Part shown: in pieces, positions 1 through 8,228 of the stretch
How the letters are laid out: each line of letters opens with the position of its first letter
Numbering within the stretch: the stretch's first letter is position 1
Source: Frankia canadensis
Lineage (GTDB): Bacteria; Actinomycetota; Actinomycetes; Frankiales; Frankiaceae
Assembly (NCBI RefSeq): GCF_900197875.1
Contig: NZ_FZMO01000346.1
Coordinates: 1 to 40,117 of the forward strand
Reading direction: 5' to 3'
DNA: 40,117 nt
The notes under the pieces: generated by a model
Database searches by the model: none
Told to the model about the DNA's origin: nothing
The model's input: the letters and a program-made list of their open reading frames with translations, nothing else
Program-made: the position numbers and the translations under genes

Positions 1-174
1 TTCCTCACCTTCGAGATCGCCGATCACCGCAAGGTCATCGGCGCGACGGTCCAGGAGACCCGGACTGGGACAAACCCAGACGTCAAAGCCTTCGCCCGCC
101 ACAACCTACCGACCCTGCGTACCCATCTCAGGCTGGCCCAGCAAGCCCTGACGGAACTTCCACCCACCCACTGA
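1..174 (+). CDS. C-terminal end of a DUF4142-type putative secreted protein (5' end outside window)
   Basis: The first reading frame is open from base 1 and ends at TGA 172-174, giving the last 57 residues of a protein. The pattern DH-x-K-x-IG, then FARHNLP and [12 protein letters not shown], matches the end of the DUF4142 (DUF305-like, helical, often ferritin-like) family, whose members are usually secreted or lipid-anchored and of unknown function. The signal peptide and most of the domain lie upstream of the window. A perfect hairpin starts at the base after the stop codon. The family call rests on the tail only, so it is moderately secure; no function is assigned. Confidence 0.6.
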   Translation, partial: FLTFEIADHRKVIGATVQETRTGTNPDVKAFARHNLPTLRTHLRLAQQALTELPPTH

Positions 175-202
175 CTGTGGCAGCGCTCAGCCGCTGCCAC
201 AG
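175..202 (+). terminator. Perfect 11-bp hairpin after the DUF4142 gene
   Basis: Arms 175-185 (CTGTGGCAGCG) and 192-202 are perfect reverse complements around a 6-nt loop, directly after the stop codon. There is no T-run, which is common for actinobacterial terminators. Position and perfect pairing support a transcription end or 3'-stabilising hairpin. Confidence 0.65.
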
Positions 203-208
203 ACAGGC

Positions 209-256
209 GCCCTCAGTCGGTGGCGGACGCGAATGCGCCCGCCACCGACTGAGGGC
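209..256. repeat. 18-bp perfect inverted repeat ending at the ybaB-fragment start
   Basis: Arms 209-226 and 239-256 are exact reverse complements of 18 bp with a 12-nt loop (227-238). The right arm contains GAGGG (251-255), the only ribosome-binding-like sequence before the ATGs at 258 and 264, so in RNA it would be base-paired. It lies only 6 bp after the previous hairpin. It could be a second, bidirectional terminator, a translation-blocking stem, or the end of a lost element. Confidence 0.7.
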
Positions 257-257
257 C

Positions 258-572
258 ATGGCCATGCCGAATCCCGGGGAGCCGATCGGCGGGCTCGGCG
301 GCGACGCGGCCGGAGGCTTCGGGGCGCTCTTCGAGCAGACGCAGAAGATGCAGGCCGCGATGATCGACGCGCAGCGGGAGCTCGCCGAGGCTCGGGTCGA
401 GGGCAGCGCGGGCGGTGGCCTGGTGACCGCGACCGTGAACGGCGGCGGCGAACTGGTCGACCTGAAGATCAGCCCACAGGCTGTCGACCCGGACAACACC
501 GAGACCTGCTATCACGTGCTCCTCGGCCGGCAGACCCTCGTACAGCTCGGAGATGTGCTCCGCCGTGCCTAG
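258..572 (+). pseudogene. Truncated YbaB/EbfC-type nucleoid-associated protein
   Basis: From ATG 258 (or 264) the frame reads a low-complexity start, then [32 protein letters not shown] and [18 protein letters not shown]. This is the signature core of the YbaB/EbfC DNA-binding family, normally about 100-130 residues and dimeric. Homology stops abruptly after the DPDNTET segment near base 513. The remaining 21 residues do not look like the usual C-terminal helix, and the frame ends at TAG 570-572. The C-terminal helix needed for the dimer is therefore missing, pointing to a deletion or rearrangement at about 513. Its likely ribosome site is buried in the preceding 18-bp palindrome. Confidence 0.7.
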
Positions 573-633
573 CTCGCCGGCCCGCGCCTCACGGCGGCCA
601 GTCTGGACGGCGATCCGCCCAAGGCGAAGCCGC

Positions 634-663
634 GCCCCCGGTTTCAGGAGTGGAGCCGGGGGC
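634..663 (-). terminator. 8-bp hairpin spanning the abrB-like stop codon
   Basis: Arms 634-641 and 656-663 are perfect complements (GCCCCCGG against CCGGGGGC) with a 14-nt loop. The TGA of the AbrB-like gene, which reads leftwards, lies in the loop. A candidate terminator without a T-run. Confidence 0.4.
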
Positions 664-1927
664 TGGGCATTCCTCGCGTTGCGCTCGATGTGACAGACCC
701 AACCGGCATGGCCGTTCGTCTGGCTCGAAGGGCTCGCCAGCGGTTTCCCGCCTGGATGAGGGGGGCGGTGAGACCGATGACCAGGAGCAGGCGAATGCTC
801 TGCACGCCGGCGATGACGGGCAGGTTCGCGTGGCTGGAGGCGGCCGTCGCGAGGACGGCGTTGATCCCACCCGGGGTGGTCGCCAAGTATGAGTCGATGA
901 AGGGCATGCCGACCAGCACCGCCAGTGCCCAAGCCAGTCCGGCGCAGGCCAGGCACACCATCACGCTCGCTGCGAGCAGGTAGGGAAGCATGCTCCTCAG
1001 GTGGCGGACGGAGGCGAGATCGAAACGTAGCCCGACCTCGAGCCCGACCAGGACGAAGGCGATGTCCCGGAGCGAGCCGGCTGGCGCGAATCCTCCCGTA
1101 AGGTTCGTCCACAGGATCGCGGCGGTGAGAAACATCGGTCCCAGGAGCGCCGGAGCGGGAAGCCTGAGTCGCCTTGCCAGCCAGACTCCGAGCAGGCCTG
1201 TCGAGGTCAGCATCGCTAGGCCGGTCGCCTGGTGGGAGGAGGCGACAAGATGGCTGAACGAGGGGAACCGTCCGGGATGGGAGGATCCCGGGTTCCCGCC
1301 CAGGCCGACTATGATCAAGGGCGCTGACAGGGCGACCACACCGACCCGCAGATACTGCGCGAACGCGACGAATCGAGAGTCCGCGCCGATGTCCTTCGCG
1401 TAGGCGACGATCGCGGCCGAGCCGCCCGGCATGAGCCCGAGGGTGGTGTCCACGCCGTTCGTCCGCGTGCGGCGGGTGAGCACGGCGGCCACCGCGACGC
1501 AGATTGCAATGGATGCCACAGTCACACCGACGAGGGGGAGCGCTCGTCCGGTGATCGCGCCGAGGGCCGACGGGGCCAGGTAGGAGCCCATCAGCACACC
1601 CACGATCGCCTGTGAGGCGCGACCGACCCTGGCCGGCATCCGCCGCCGCGCGACGCCGCTGAGCGCGAGCGCGCCCCCGACGAACATGGACACGACGAGT
1701 TGCGCGGCCGGGATCCGCAGATACTCACCTGTCTCGCTGAGCAGATAGCAACTCGCGATCAGTGCGACCCAGCCCAACGTCGGTTTCGTACGCACACGGA
1801 TCCAGCCAGCGCCGCGGGTAAGTGCCCGACGGAAGGCGATCGGGCGGCCCGGAAATATCGCTGATTCCGTGCCACCGTTTGCCGCTGTTCTCGAATCGAT
1901 GTTGATGGAATACGCCTCTGTTCTCAT
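644..1927 (-). CDS. AbrB-family membrane protein (putative transporter)
   Basis: The protein of 427 residues is a polytopic membrane protein with about ten hydrophobic segments in two similar halves. It matches the AbrB duplication family (COG3180, once called ammonia monooxygenase regulator). The telltale repeated signature is visible in the first half as LGLMPGGSAAIVAYAKDIGAD and in the second half as a related TTPGGINAVLATA segment. Family members are inner-membrane proteins with no agreed substrate. The frame stays open to 2107, but the first good start is ATG at 1927; residues upstream of it look unlike the family. No strong Shine-Dalgarno is visible there, so the start is uncertain. It stands alone, with remnants on both sides. 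Confidence 0.8.
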   Translation of the reverse strand: MRTEAYSINIDSRTAANGGTESAIFPGRPIAFRRALTRGAGWIRVRTKPTLGWVALIASCYLLSETGEYLRIPAAQLVVSMFVGGALALSGVARRRMPARVGRASQAIVGVLMGSYLAPSALGAITGRALPLVGVTVASIAICVAVAAVLTRRTRTNGVDTTLGLMPGGSAAIVAYAKDIGADSRFVAFAQYLRVGVVALSAPLIIVGLGGNPGSSHPGRFPSFSHLVASSHQATGLAMLTSTGLLGVWLARRLRLPAPALLGPMFLTAAILWTNLTGGFAPAGSLRDIAFVLVGLEVGLRFDLASVRHLRSMLPYLLAASVMVCLACAGLAWALAVLVGMPFIDSYLATTPGGINAVLATAASSHANLPVIAGVQSIRLLLVIGLTAPLIQAGNRWRALRARRTAMPVGSVTSSATRGMPSPRLHS

Positions 1928-2239
1928 GTCCGTGTTAGCCGACAGGCCGATCCGATCACGGTGAAAGTCGTGGAAAGTTGCCCACCAGCGTACGGGGGCG
2001 AACTTCACCACCGGCCGTCGCTCAACATCAGTGGCGTTGTAGGAGTGCCCGCTATGACCGGACCCAGGTAGGTCTGACCCGGCGGGCCGCCGTGTGATTG
2101 TGACCACATGCAGGCTGCGGCGGTCAGAGTCCGCGTGGGCCGCGGCACCGCGCTGAGGGTCGGGTGGGTGGCTGGTTGGTGACTAGAGGGCTTGGGCGGG
2201 CGAAGCCGCGAAGGATGAGTCAAGTTTTGGGCATGCGGG
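1928..2239. other. Gene-poor stretch between abrB-like gene and receiver remnant
   Basis: No convincing gene. Small open frames on the minus strand lack recognisable domains. If the AbrB-like protein starts upstream of 1927, part of this would be its 5' end. Confidence 0.4.
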
Positions 2240-2504
2240 TCAGGCTGCGAGTCCGGCGTGGTGGATGAGCTGGTTGACGGCGGTGTCGTAGGCGTCGGCT
2301 GCCGGGAAGGCGGGCTCGGATGTCCCGGCAGGCCTCGATGCCGTCCCTGTCCGGCAGCCGCGGATCAAGCAGGGCGAGATCGAACGCGGCCTGCCTGATG
2401 GCTTGCACCGCTTCGAAGCCGGTTGCGGCGCGCGTCACGTCGTGGCGATGTGTGCGGAGAACCGTCTCGTGGACGGCACCGATGGTCACGTCGTCCTCGA
2501 CCAT
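2220..2504 (-). pseudogene. Response-regulator receiver domain stub
   Basis: The first 70 or so residues follow a receiver domain: acidic pocket VEDD at the start, then the phospho-acceptor strand in LALLDPRLPDRDG, followed by CRDIRARLP. After that the frame turns into arginine-rich non-homologous sequence and stops. The conserved Thr/Ser and Lys of the second half and any output domain are missing, so the gene is cut at roughly base 2300. In another minus frame, 2243 to about 2310 reads AYDTAVNQLIHHAGLAA before a stop and may be the tail of a second, unidentified gene fused here by rearrangement. It lies directly downstream of the first COG4705 gene, so it may once have been part of a regulator operon with it. 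Confidence 0.65.
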
Positions 2505-2583
2505 CAGGAGCTGGCCACGGTGCGCCTTCTCGTCCTTCCCGCGGTCAGGGCCGGGCCGTCGCGGCGAGGGGCCCGGCGGCCGG

Positions 2584-3474
2584 TCATCGGTCCGGCGGCT
2601 CCGCCGGCCGGCCCACCGGGCCGCGGTAGGGGGCGCCGTACTGGGTGGGTACGGAGGCCCGCTCCTGGTGTGGCCGCGGTCCTGGTTCCCCGTCCTCCGG
2701 CTGTTGCTGGACGTCGGTGCCGGTCCAGGCGACGTAGCCGACGAGGATCAGGATCACCACCGTGGCGACCACGGTGACGGTCCCGTCGCCGTAGCCGAGG
2801 CCGTGCTTGTCGGGTTCCTTGCCGAGGTAGTCGGCGATCGACGCGCCGAGTGGCCGGGTGAGCACGTACGCGAACCAGAACGCTCCGACCGTATTCATGA
2901 TTCGGACCCGGTAGGCGACCGCGGGAATCAGGATCGCGACACCGAAGAATGCGATCGATGCGAGATAGCCCAGGTGCAGGGTGAAAGCGGTGAGATCTCC
3001 GGCGGCCGTGCCGAGGGCGAAGGTGGCGAGAACGGCGGACCAGTAGTAGATCTCGCGCCGTCGGGTGACGATGCTGTGGATCGACAGCGACCGCTCGTCG
3101 CGGTGCCACAGGTAGAAGATCGCGGCGAGTGCGGCGGCGTAGAACACGGTCGTGGCCGGGTAGGGGACGCCCAGGACACGGTGGACGCCGTCGGCCGCCA
3201 TCGTGCCGAAGACCGCGACCATCGCCACCGCGAACCAGTAGACGGCGGTGACATAGCGGCGGGTGCGCAGCTGGAGCCACATCGCCACGATGAATCCGAC
3301 GAGGCCCACCCCGCCCGCCAGCGGGACACTGCGGTTGGCGAGGAAGTCCGACGCGGCCTCACCCATCCCCGTCGTGAGGACCTTGATGATCCAGAACATG
3401 ATGGTGATCTCGGGAACCTTGGGAGCGAGGCGTGTGACAGCGTGGCGCCCCCTGGTTCTGGCTGATCGTGTCAT
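2584..3474 (-). CDS. COG4705-type repeat membrane protein, copy A
   Basis: The 296-residue protein has about eight hydrophobic segments. Four of them carry the same motif, roughly [FY]W, then T, G and a closing Asp: FWIIKVLTTGMGEAASD (Asp43), YWFAVAMVAVFGTMAAD (Asp95), YWSAVLATFALGTAAGD (Asp160) and FWFAYVLTRPLGASIAD (Asp215). It belongs to the uncharacterised membrane-anchored COG4705 group; two further copies lie at 6951 and 8555. The start at ATG 3474 is supported by AAGGACGAGGA just upstream. The tail from about residue 255 is polar and probably cytoplasmic. The repeated intramembrane acids suggest ion or small-solute handling, but this is inference only; no function is established. Confidence 0.8.
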   Translation of the reverse strand: MTRSARTRGRHAVTRLAPKVPEITIMFWIIKVLTTGMGEAASDFLANRSVPLAGGVGLVGFIVAMWLQLRTRRYVTAVYWFAVAMVAVFGTMAADGVHRVLGVPYPATTVFYAAALAAIFYLWHRDERSLSIHSIVTRRREIYYWSAVLATFALGTAAGDLTAFTLHLGYLASIAFFGVAILIPAVAYRVRIMNTVGAFWFAYVLTRPLGASIADYLGKEPDKHGLGYGDGTVTVVATVVILILVGYVAWTGTDVQQQPEDGEPGPRPHQERASVPTQYGAPYRGPVGRPAEPPDR

Positions 3475-3855
3475 CGATGTCCTCGTCCTTTTTCGGGGCT
3501 TTCAGCTAACGCCTGGCGGTGCGCGCAGCCCATGTCGCGGCGGCCGCGCGCGGTCTTTCCGGTGGGTGTCACGCCTTGACGGATGCGCCTTCGGCGGCGG
3601 GCCGTGCCCGCCCTTGCGGTGAGGTTCTCGTCAGGTCGGCTGCAGTATTGACGGCACCGTGAACACGTATATCCCGCGCATGACCGCAGGCTACTGCGCC
3701 GAGATGTGAAGGCCATGTGGCCGCAAGGGCGGTCTCAGGTGCCCTGGGCGTGTCATGCCAGGTGTCGCTGGGCTCTCCTCCGCGGCCGGCGGGGGTTTCG
3801 AACCTTGCGAGTATACCGGGTATGATATTAGGCGATCCGTGAAGGGCGGTGGCTC
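3475..3855. other. Intergenic region between copy A and the PadR remnant
   Basis: No supported gene in 381 bp. Open frames on the minus strand are arginine-rich and lack family signatures. It must hold the promoter of copy A (leftwards) and, near its right end, the operator-like palindrome of the PadR remnant. Confidence 0.45.
3813..3823 (+). promoter_or_regulatory. PadR-operator-like palindrome
   Basis: ATACC-G-GGTAT is a perfect 5-bp palindrome in a locally AT-rich stretch (3810-3830) about 33 bp before the GTG of the PadR remnant. Actinobacterial PadR-type genes often have such TATAC-containing sites overlapping their own promoter. Assignment rests on position and symmetry. Confidence 0.45.
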
Positions 3856-4021
3856 GTGAGCGTGCGACATGCCCTGTTGGCTCTGCCGAGCGAGGGCCCC
3901 AAGTAAGGCCTCCAGTTGCGCCAGGAATTCGAGGCGAGGACGGGCGAGGTCTGGCCGCTCAACGTCTGGCAGGTGTACACGACGGTGGCGCGGCTGGAGC
4001 GCGACGGGCTGGTCGAGTGGG
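3856..4021 (+). pseudogene. PadR-family regulator remnant with in-frame stop
   Basis: Starting at GTG 3856 the frame reads SVRHALLALPSEGPK, then a TAA stop (3904-3906), then continues as GLQLRQEFEARTGEVWP and YTTVARLERDGLVEWDG. This is the winged-helix DNA-binding half of a PadR repressor; the stop sits where most relatives have a tyrosine (PKYG), so a single base change explains it. After WDG at about 4021 homology ends and an FtsX tail begins in another frame. The C-terminal dimerisation helix is gone. PadR genes of this type usually precede an ABC ATPase and an FtsX-like permease, so the remnant marks the start of a deleted three-gene operon. Confidence 0.75.
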
Positions 4022-4213
4022 ACGGTGCTCGGGACCGTGGGCGCGGGGCTTGGACTGGTGGCGGTGTGCCGGCACGACCTCGCCGTGTTCGGCCTGATCC
4101 CGCTGATCTACCCGCTGCTGCTCCTCGTCGGCATGCCCCTGGCCGCCGCGGCTGGCGGCTGGCTGGTCGCGGGCCGGGAACCCGGGGAGATCGCGCGCCG
4201 CGGGGCCGACTGA
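4022..4213 (+). pseudogene. FtsX-like ABC permease C-terminal remnant
   Basis: In the frame beginning at 4022 the sequence reads TVLGTVGAGLGLVAV, a hydrophobic run LIPLIYPLLLLVGMPLAAAA, and ends GREPGEIARRGAD before TGA 4211-4213. This is how FtsX/MacB-type permeases end: the last two membrane segments and the R-x-P...I-A-R-R tail. The rest of the permease (over 300 residues) and any ATPase are missing, so it was joined to the PadR fragment by an internal deletion, with a frame change at the joint near 4022. Confidence 0.65.
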
Positions 4214-4278
4214 CCGCCCCGCCCGCCGGCGAACCGCTGCTCGTCGGGCGGCGCGACGCGCGGGCCGTGGAGCTGGCG

Positions 4279-5643
4279 CTAGGCACGGGCGGCGCGGCAG
4301 CCCGGGAACGTGACGGCGAAGGTGGCGCCGCCGTACTGGTTGTGCTGCTCGACGAGCGAGACGTCGCCTCCGCCGCTGCGCGCCACCCGCCGGGCGAGCG
4401 AGAGGCCGAGGCCAGAGCCCCCGTTTCCGCTCCAGCCAGGTTGGAACAACGTGTCCACCCACTGGTCGGGCACCCCGGGGCCGCTGTCGGCCACGAGCAG
4501 GGCGACGCTTCGGCCGTCGGCGCGCGCGCTGACCCAGGCGCGATCGGAGACCTTGAGCGCGTTGTCCAGGATGGGAGCGAGCGCGCGGATGGCGAGTACC
4601 TCGGGAACGTTGATCGAAAGTGCCGGGGGCAGGTCGACGTTCAGGTGGCTGCCGGGCGTTGACAGGCCCCTGAGTTCGACCGCCAGATCGTCCAGCTGCG
4701 TACGGTCGTTGTGAAACGCCTGGCTGTGGCGGCGCGCAAGGTCCAGCAGCACACTGATCGTGTTGGACATCGACGCGCTGGCATTCTTGATGAGCGCGAC
4801 GTCCTCGCGCGCCTGCTTGTCCAGATCGGTGCGTAGCGCGAGCAGCTCCGCGGCTCCGTGGATGGTGGTCAGCGGCGTCCGCAGCTCGTGGGCCAGCTCC
4901 GAGGTGAGACGCTGCTCGGCTCTGATGACGGAGGCGACCTTGTCCAGAAGCGCGTCCAGGGTGCTGCCGAGCGCGCGGATCTCGTTGGTCGGCGCTCCGA
5001 GTGCGAACCGGCGCTCAAGGTCGTGCTCGCTCCACTCGTCTGCCGTACGCGCCATCTGCTCGACCGGGCTCAGCACCCGTCTGCTGATCCACGCCGCCGA
5101 GCCGGCGGCCATGAGGACGAGCAGTGCGCCGGCGACGATGGAGACCACCATCGCTGCCTGCTCGTTCCGCTCGTAGGGAGCGAGGGGCTCAGTGAGGACC
5201 ACCACCCCCTGCACCTGCGACGACGTCGTGAACGGCAGGGCCATGATGGCGAAGTGTTCACCACCTTCGATGGTACGCATCCTGGTGGTTACGGAAAGTT
5301 CCTTGAAGTCCTCCTGCATCGACGGCGGAACGGTTCCGGCGACGCGTGCCCCCGCCTTGTCATAGACCGCGACGCCAGGGCCGAGCTGGGATTGCGGCAC
5401 GTTCAGGGCACTGTCGGGTGATGGCGCGCGGATGCTGCTTACCAGAGCGTTGCCGTGGTCGTTCAGCACCCGCTCGGTGGTGCTTTTCGCGGCGCCGGCG
5501 AGGGAGATCTGGACGACGATCACCAGACCGGCGGCGACGGCGCTGGCGAGGATGGCCGTGATCGTCACGAGCTGTACCCGCAGACTCAGCCGGTCGCGCC
5601 ACTCCCGCCGCCAGGTCACGACCCGTGAGGCCCAGTTCGCCAC
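4279..5643 (-). CDS. Two-component sensor histidine kinase (HAMP-HisKA-HATPase)
   Basis: This 454-residue membrane kinase has transmembrane segments at about 25-48 and 164-186, flanking an external sensor of about 115 residues. A HAMP linker (188-240) follows, then the H-box SELAHELRTPLT with His252, the N-box PILDNALK (Asn361), the G1 box DSGPGVPD (from 386) and the G2 box GGSGLGLSL (from 408). All catalytic boxes are intact. It follows its response regulator by 7 bp on the same strand, so the two are co-transcribed and form a cognate pair. The sensor matches no family I recognise. The pair sits between copies A and B of the COG4705 genes, which are candidate targets. Confidence 0.92.
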   Translation of the reverse strand: MANWASRVVTWRREWRDRLSLRVQLVTITAILASAVAAGLVIVVQISLAGAAKSTTERVLNDHGNALVSSIRAPSPDSALNVPQSQLGPGVAVYDKAGARVAGTVPPSMQEDFKELSVTTRMRTIEGGEHFAIMALPFTTSSQVQGVVVLTEPLAPYERNEQAAMVVSIVAGALLVLMAAGSAAWISRRVLSPVEQMARTADEWSEHDLERRFALGAPTNEIRALGSTLDALLDKVASVIRAEQRLTSELAHELRTPLTTIHGAAELLALRTDLDKQAREDVALIKNASASMSNTISVLLDLARRHSQAFHNDRTQLDDLAVELRGLSTPGSHLNVDLPPALSINVPEVLAIRALAPILDNALKVSDRAWVSARADGRSVALLVADSGPGVPDQWVDTLFQPGWSGNGGSGLGLSLARRVARSGGGDVSLVEQHNQYGGATFAVTFPGCRAARA

Positions 5644-5650
5644 CGTTGGC

Positions 5651-6325
5651 CTAGCCCTCCTTCCTCGTCATCGTGAATCCGACGGCTCGAATCGTCTCGA
5701 TGCCAGTCGGCGAGTCGATCGACTCGAGCTTGCTGCGCAGGCGGCGGATGAAGGAGTCGACGGTGTTGTCGCTGATGATCGCTCCGTCGGGCCACGCCGC
5801 GGCGATGACGCTCCTTCTGCGCACCACTTCGTGCGGCCGAGCGGTGATCGCCGCCAGTATGCGGAACTCGGTGGGGCTGAGACGAACCTGTCCCGCCGCG
5901 GTCCGGGCCGAGTGCGTGATCGGGTCGAGGACAAGGCCGCCGGCGCTGAGGGCGCTGGCAGGTCCACGGCGTGCCAGAACCTCGAGGCGTGCCAGAAGCA
6001 CCTTGAGCTCGAACGGCTTGGTGACGTAATCGTCCGCGCCGGCGGCGAAGCCAGCGAGATGCTCGTGCGTCGCCTCGAGCGCGGTCAGGAAGAGGACGGG
6101 AGCATGCTGCCCGGCCGACTTGAGCGCCTGGACGACATCGCGGCCGTCGGCGTCCGGCAGGCCGATGTCCATGATGATCACGCTGATGTTGTTGTCCGGG
6201 CTGAACTGGCGGAGCGCCTCGCGGCCATCGTGGGCGACGACGACCTCGTAGCCAGCCTGGCGTAGCCCTCGGACCAGGATCGTCCGGATGGACTCCTGGT
6301 CCTCGCAGACCCCGATCGTGATCAT
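5651..6325 (-). CDS. OmpR-family response regulator
   Basis: The 224-residue protein begins MITIGVCEDQ with a receiver domain (about 1-118). The phospho-acceptor is Asp53 in IIMDIGLPD, the switch Thr81 is in LFLTALE and the conserved Lys103 is in YVTKPF. A winged-helix DNA-binding domain fills about 128-222, with TEFRILAAI, NTVDSFIRRLRSKLE and a final IRAVGFTM typical of OmpR/PhoB. It is the first gene of the regulator-kinase operon, with 7 bp to the kinase. The start is ATG 6325, placed at the usual receiver N-terminus. It probably acts on its own promoter or on the flanking COG4705 genes; this is inferred from position. Confidence 0.93.
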   Translation of the reverse strand: MITIGVCEDQESIRTILVRGLRQAGYEVVVAHDGREALRQFSPDNNISVIIMDIGLPDADGRDVVQALKSAGQHAPVLFLTALEATHEHLAGFAAGADDYVTKPFELKVLLARLEVLARRGPASALSAGGLVLDPITHSARTAAGQVRLSPTEFRILAAITARPHEVVRRRSVIAAAWPDGAIISDNTVDSFIRRLRSKLESIDSPTGIETIRAVGFTMTRKEG

Positions 6326-6505
6326 CGCTTCCTCCGTCAGTACTGCGACCCTTCATGTCCGGTCCGGATGGTGACAAGCAGAACCTGCACGCAACCTTGA
6401 CGCCAGTATCGGCATGCCCGCCGAGCAGGCCGGATGGCGAGCGCCGGCCGGGGAGGTGGGCCGCGGTCATCGGAGCCGCATCGCGGACGGAAGGTGCGCG
6501 CGGCC

Positions 6506-6720
6506 ATGGCCAGCTCGGCCATCTTCGTCGCGCCGGCCCACCGAGAGTCATTCGGCATCGCAGCGCTCGAGGCCCGCACGGTCGGCCTGCCCGTCGTCGC
6601 GCACGCGGCGTCGGGAGTGGCGTCCTTCATCCGTCATCGGCACGAGGGACTGCTGGCAGACAACGACGCCGCGCTGACCCGCCACACCCTCGAGTTGATA
6701 CGGAATACGAGACTTCGGGG
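6506..6720 (+). pseudogene. Group-1 (GT4-type) glycosyltransferase C-terminal remnant
   Basis: From about 6506 the frame reads AIFVAPAHRESFGIAALEAR, then TVGLPVVAHAASGVASFI and HEGLLADNDAAL. This is the nucleotide-sugar-binding core of GT4 glycosyltransferases, where E-x-F-G-x-x-x-x-E-A-x-x-x-G-x-P-V-V contains the diphosphate-contacting glutamates. Neither the N-terminal Rossmann domain nor a proper end is present; similarity fades near 6720 and there is no start with a ribosome site. It is a gene fragment. The 230 bp that follow, up to the copy B start, hold nothing I can identify. Confidence 0.65.
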
Positions 6721-6950
6721 CGCTCAGAGCGCACGGCGCTCAGGCCGAAGGCGGCAACACGATCCGGACGCTCGCCCTGCTGCTGCGCCTGCCGAGGCCG
6801 ATCCGGAGCTGGGTGCTTGGTACCGAATGGTTCAGGGAAGTGGGACGCGACCCTTCCGGTGCACTTCTCCATCTTCACGGCCCTGCGCGCCCAGCTGGTT
6901 CCGGAGCCCGGGCCGACACTCGTACAGGTTGATTGCAGGATCACTTCGCG

Positions 6951-8228
6951 ATGCTGCCGCACATGACTACCGAACTGACCGAGCGCCCACCCTCCTCCCA
7001 GGCGCGCGCGATGCTGAACAAGGTCCCCGAGATCACGATCTGGTTCTGGGTGATCAAGATCCTGTGTACGACCGTCGGCGAGAGCTTCGCCGACTGGATC
7101 AACACGACGCTCGGCGTCGGCCTCACCAACACGGCGCTCATCTTCACCGCTGTGCTGGCCGCGGCGCTCTTCGTGCAGATGCGACTCCGCCGATACGTGC
7201 CGTTGGCCTACTGGCTCACCGTCGTGGTCGTGAGTATCACCGGCACGCTCTACACCGACATCCTCACGGACAGCCAGGGCGTTCCGCTGAAGGTGAGCAC
7301 CACGGTGTTCGCTGTCCTCCTGGCGATCGTCTTCGGCATCTGGTACGCGCGCGAGCGCACCCTGTCGATCCACAGCATCACCTCGACGCCCCGCGAGGCG
7401 TTCTACTGGCTCGCGGTCCTGGTGACCTTCGCACTCGGCACGGCCGCCGGCGACTGGACCCTCGAACTCAGCGGCTGGGGCCCTGGCAAGTCGGTCCTGC
7501 TCCCGGCCGCCCTCATCGCCATCGTCGTCGTCGCCTGGCGGCTCGGCGGGCAGCCGGTGCTCGCCTTCTGGTTGGCCTACATCCTCACCCGGCCGCTGGG
7601 CGCCAACATCGGCGACTGGTTCGCGACCCCGAAGTCCGAGCAGGGCCTGGGCCTCGGCACCGCTCTCACCAGTGTGATCTTCCTCGTCGCCATCGGAGCC
7701 ACCGTCCTCTACCTCACCTGGTCGAAGGCGGACGTCATCCCCGAGTCGGAGGCCCCGGACACCGACGTCCACGGCGCGGGCCCCAGCAGAGAGCGACTCG
7801 CCCTCAGCCTCTACGTCGTGGCCGCGATCGCGGCCGGGCTCCTGCTCCACCACACCTCACAGATCCCGCACACGTCTGCGCTCGCCGCGGAGGAGGGCGG
7901 CGGATCGGCCTCCAACAACATCCAGCTCACACCCGCCCAGGCAGTCGCCCACTTCCCAGCGGCCGATGTAGCCAGCCTCAAGACGATCGCCGACGACACG
8001 CTCAAGAAGGTGAACGCGGGCGACCAGAACGGCGCCACGGCCCGGATCAAGGATCTCGAGACGACCTGGGACGACGATCAGTCCAAGCTCAAGCCTCTGG
8101 ACAGCAACGCCTGGACGTTCCTCGACGGCCGGATCGACGACGCCCTGACCGCACTGCGGGCATCCAACCCCGACCCCGCCACCGAGAAGCAGGCGCTGAC
8201 CGCGCTGTCTACGTCCTTGGGCGGCTGA
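6951..8228 (+). CDS. COG4705-type repeat membrane protein, copy B, with extra C-terminal domain
   Basis: The 425-residue protein starts at ATG 6951 with AGGA 10 nt upstream; TTG 6933 and ATG 6963 are alternatives. Its first 260 residues repeat the copy A layout with four motif helices ending in Asp48, Asp103, Asp168 and Asp222, for example FWVIKILCTTVGESFAD and FWLAYILTRPLGANIGD. Unlike A and C it continues with another hydrophobic segment (about 283-300) and a roughly 125-residue polar helical domain (LKTIADDTLKKV, RIKDLETTWDDDQSKLKP), probably outside the membrane. That domain resembles helical periplasmic regions found in other actinobacterial membrane proteins, but I cannot name it. Convergent to copy C. 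Confidence 0.82.
   Translation: MLPHMTTELTERPPSSQARAMLNKVPEITIWFWVIKILCTTVGESFADWINTTLGVGLTNTALIFTAVLAAALFVQMRLRRYVPLAYWLTVVVVSITGTLYTDILTDSQGVPLKVSTTVFAVLLAIVFGIWYARERTLSIHSITSTPREAFYWLAVLVTFALGTAAGDWTLELSGWGPGKSVLLPAALIAIVVVAWRLGGQPVLAFWLAYILTRPLGANIGDWFATPKSEQGLGLGTALTSVIFLVAIGATVLYLTWSKADVIPESEAPDTDVHGAGPSRERLALSLYVVAAIAAGLLLHHTSQIPHTSALAAEEGGGSASNNIQLTPAQAVAHFPAADVASLKTIADDTLKKVNAGDQNGATARIKDLETTWDDDQSKLKPLDSNAWTFLDGRIDDALTALRASNPDPATEKQALTALSTSLGG

Noticed and set aside
2320-3465. Plus-strand frame opposite COG4705 copy A
   Set aside because: Acidic/arginine-rich shadow frame with no domain; opposite a well-supported membrane protein.
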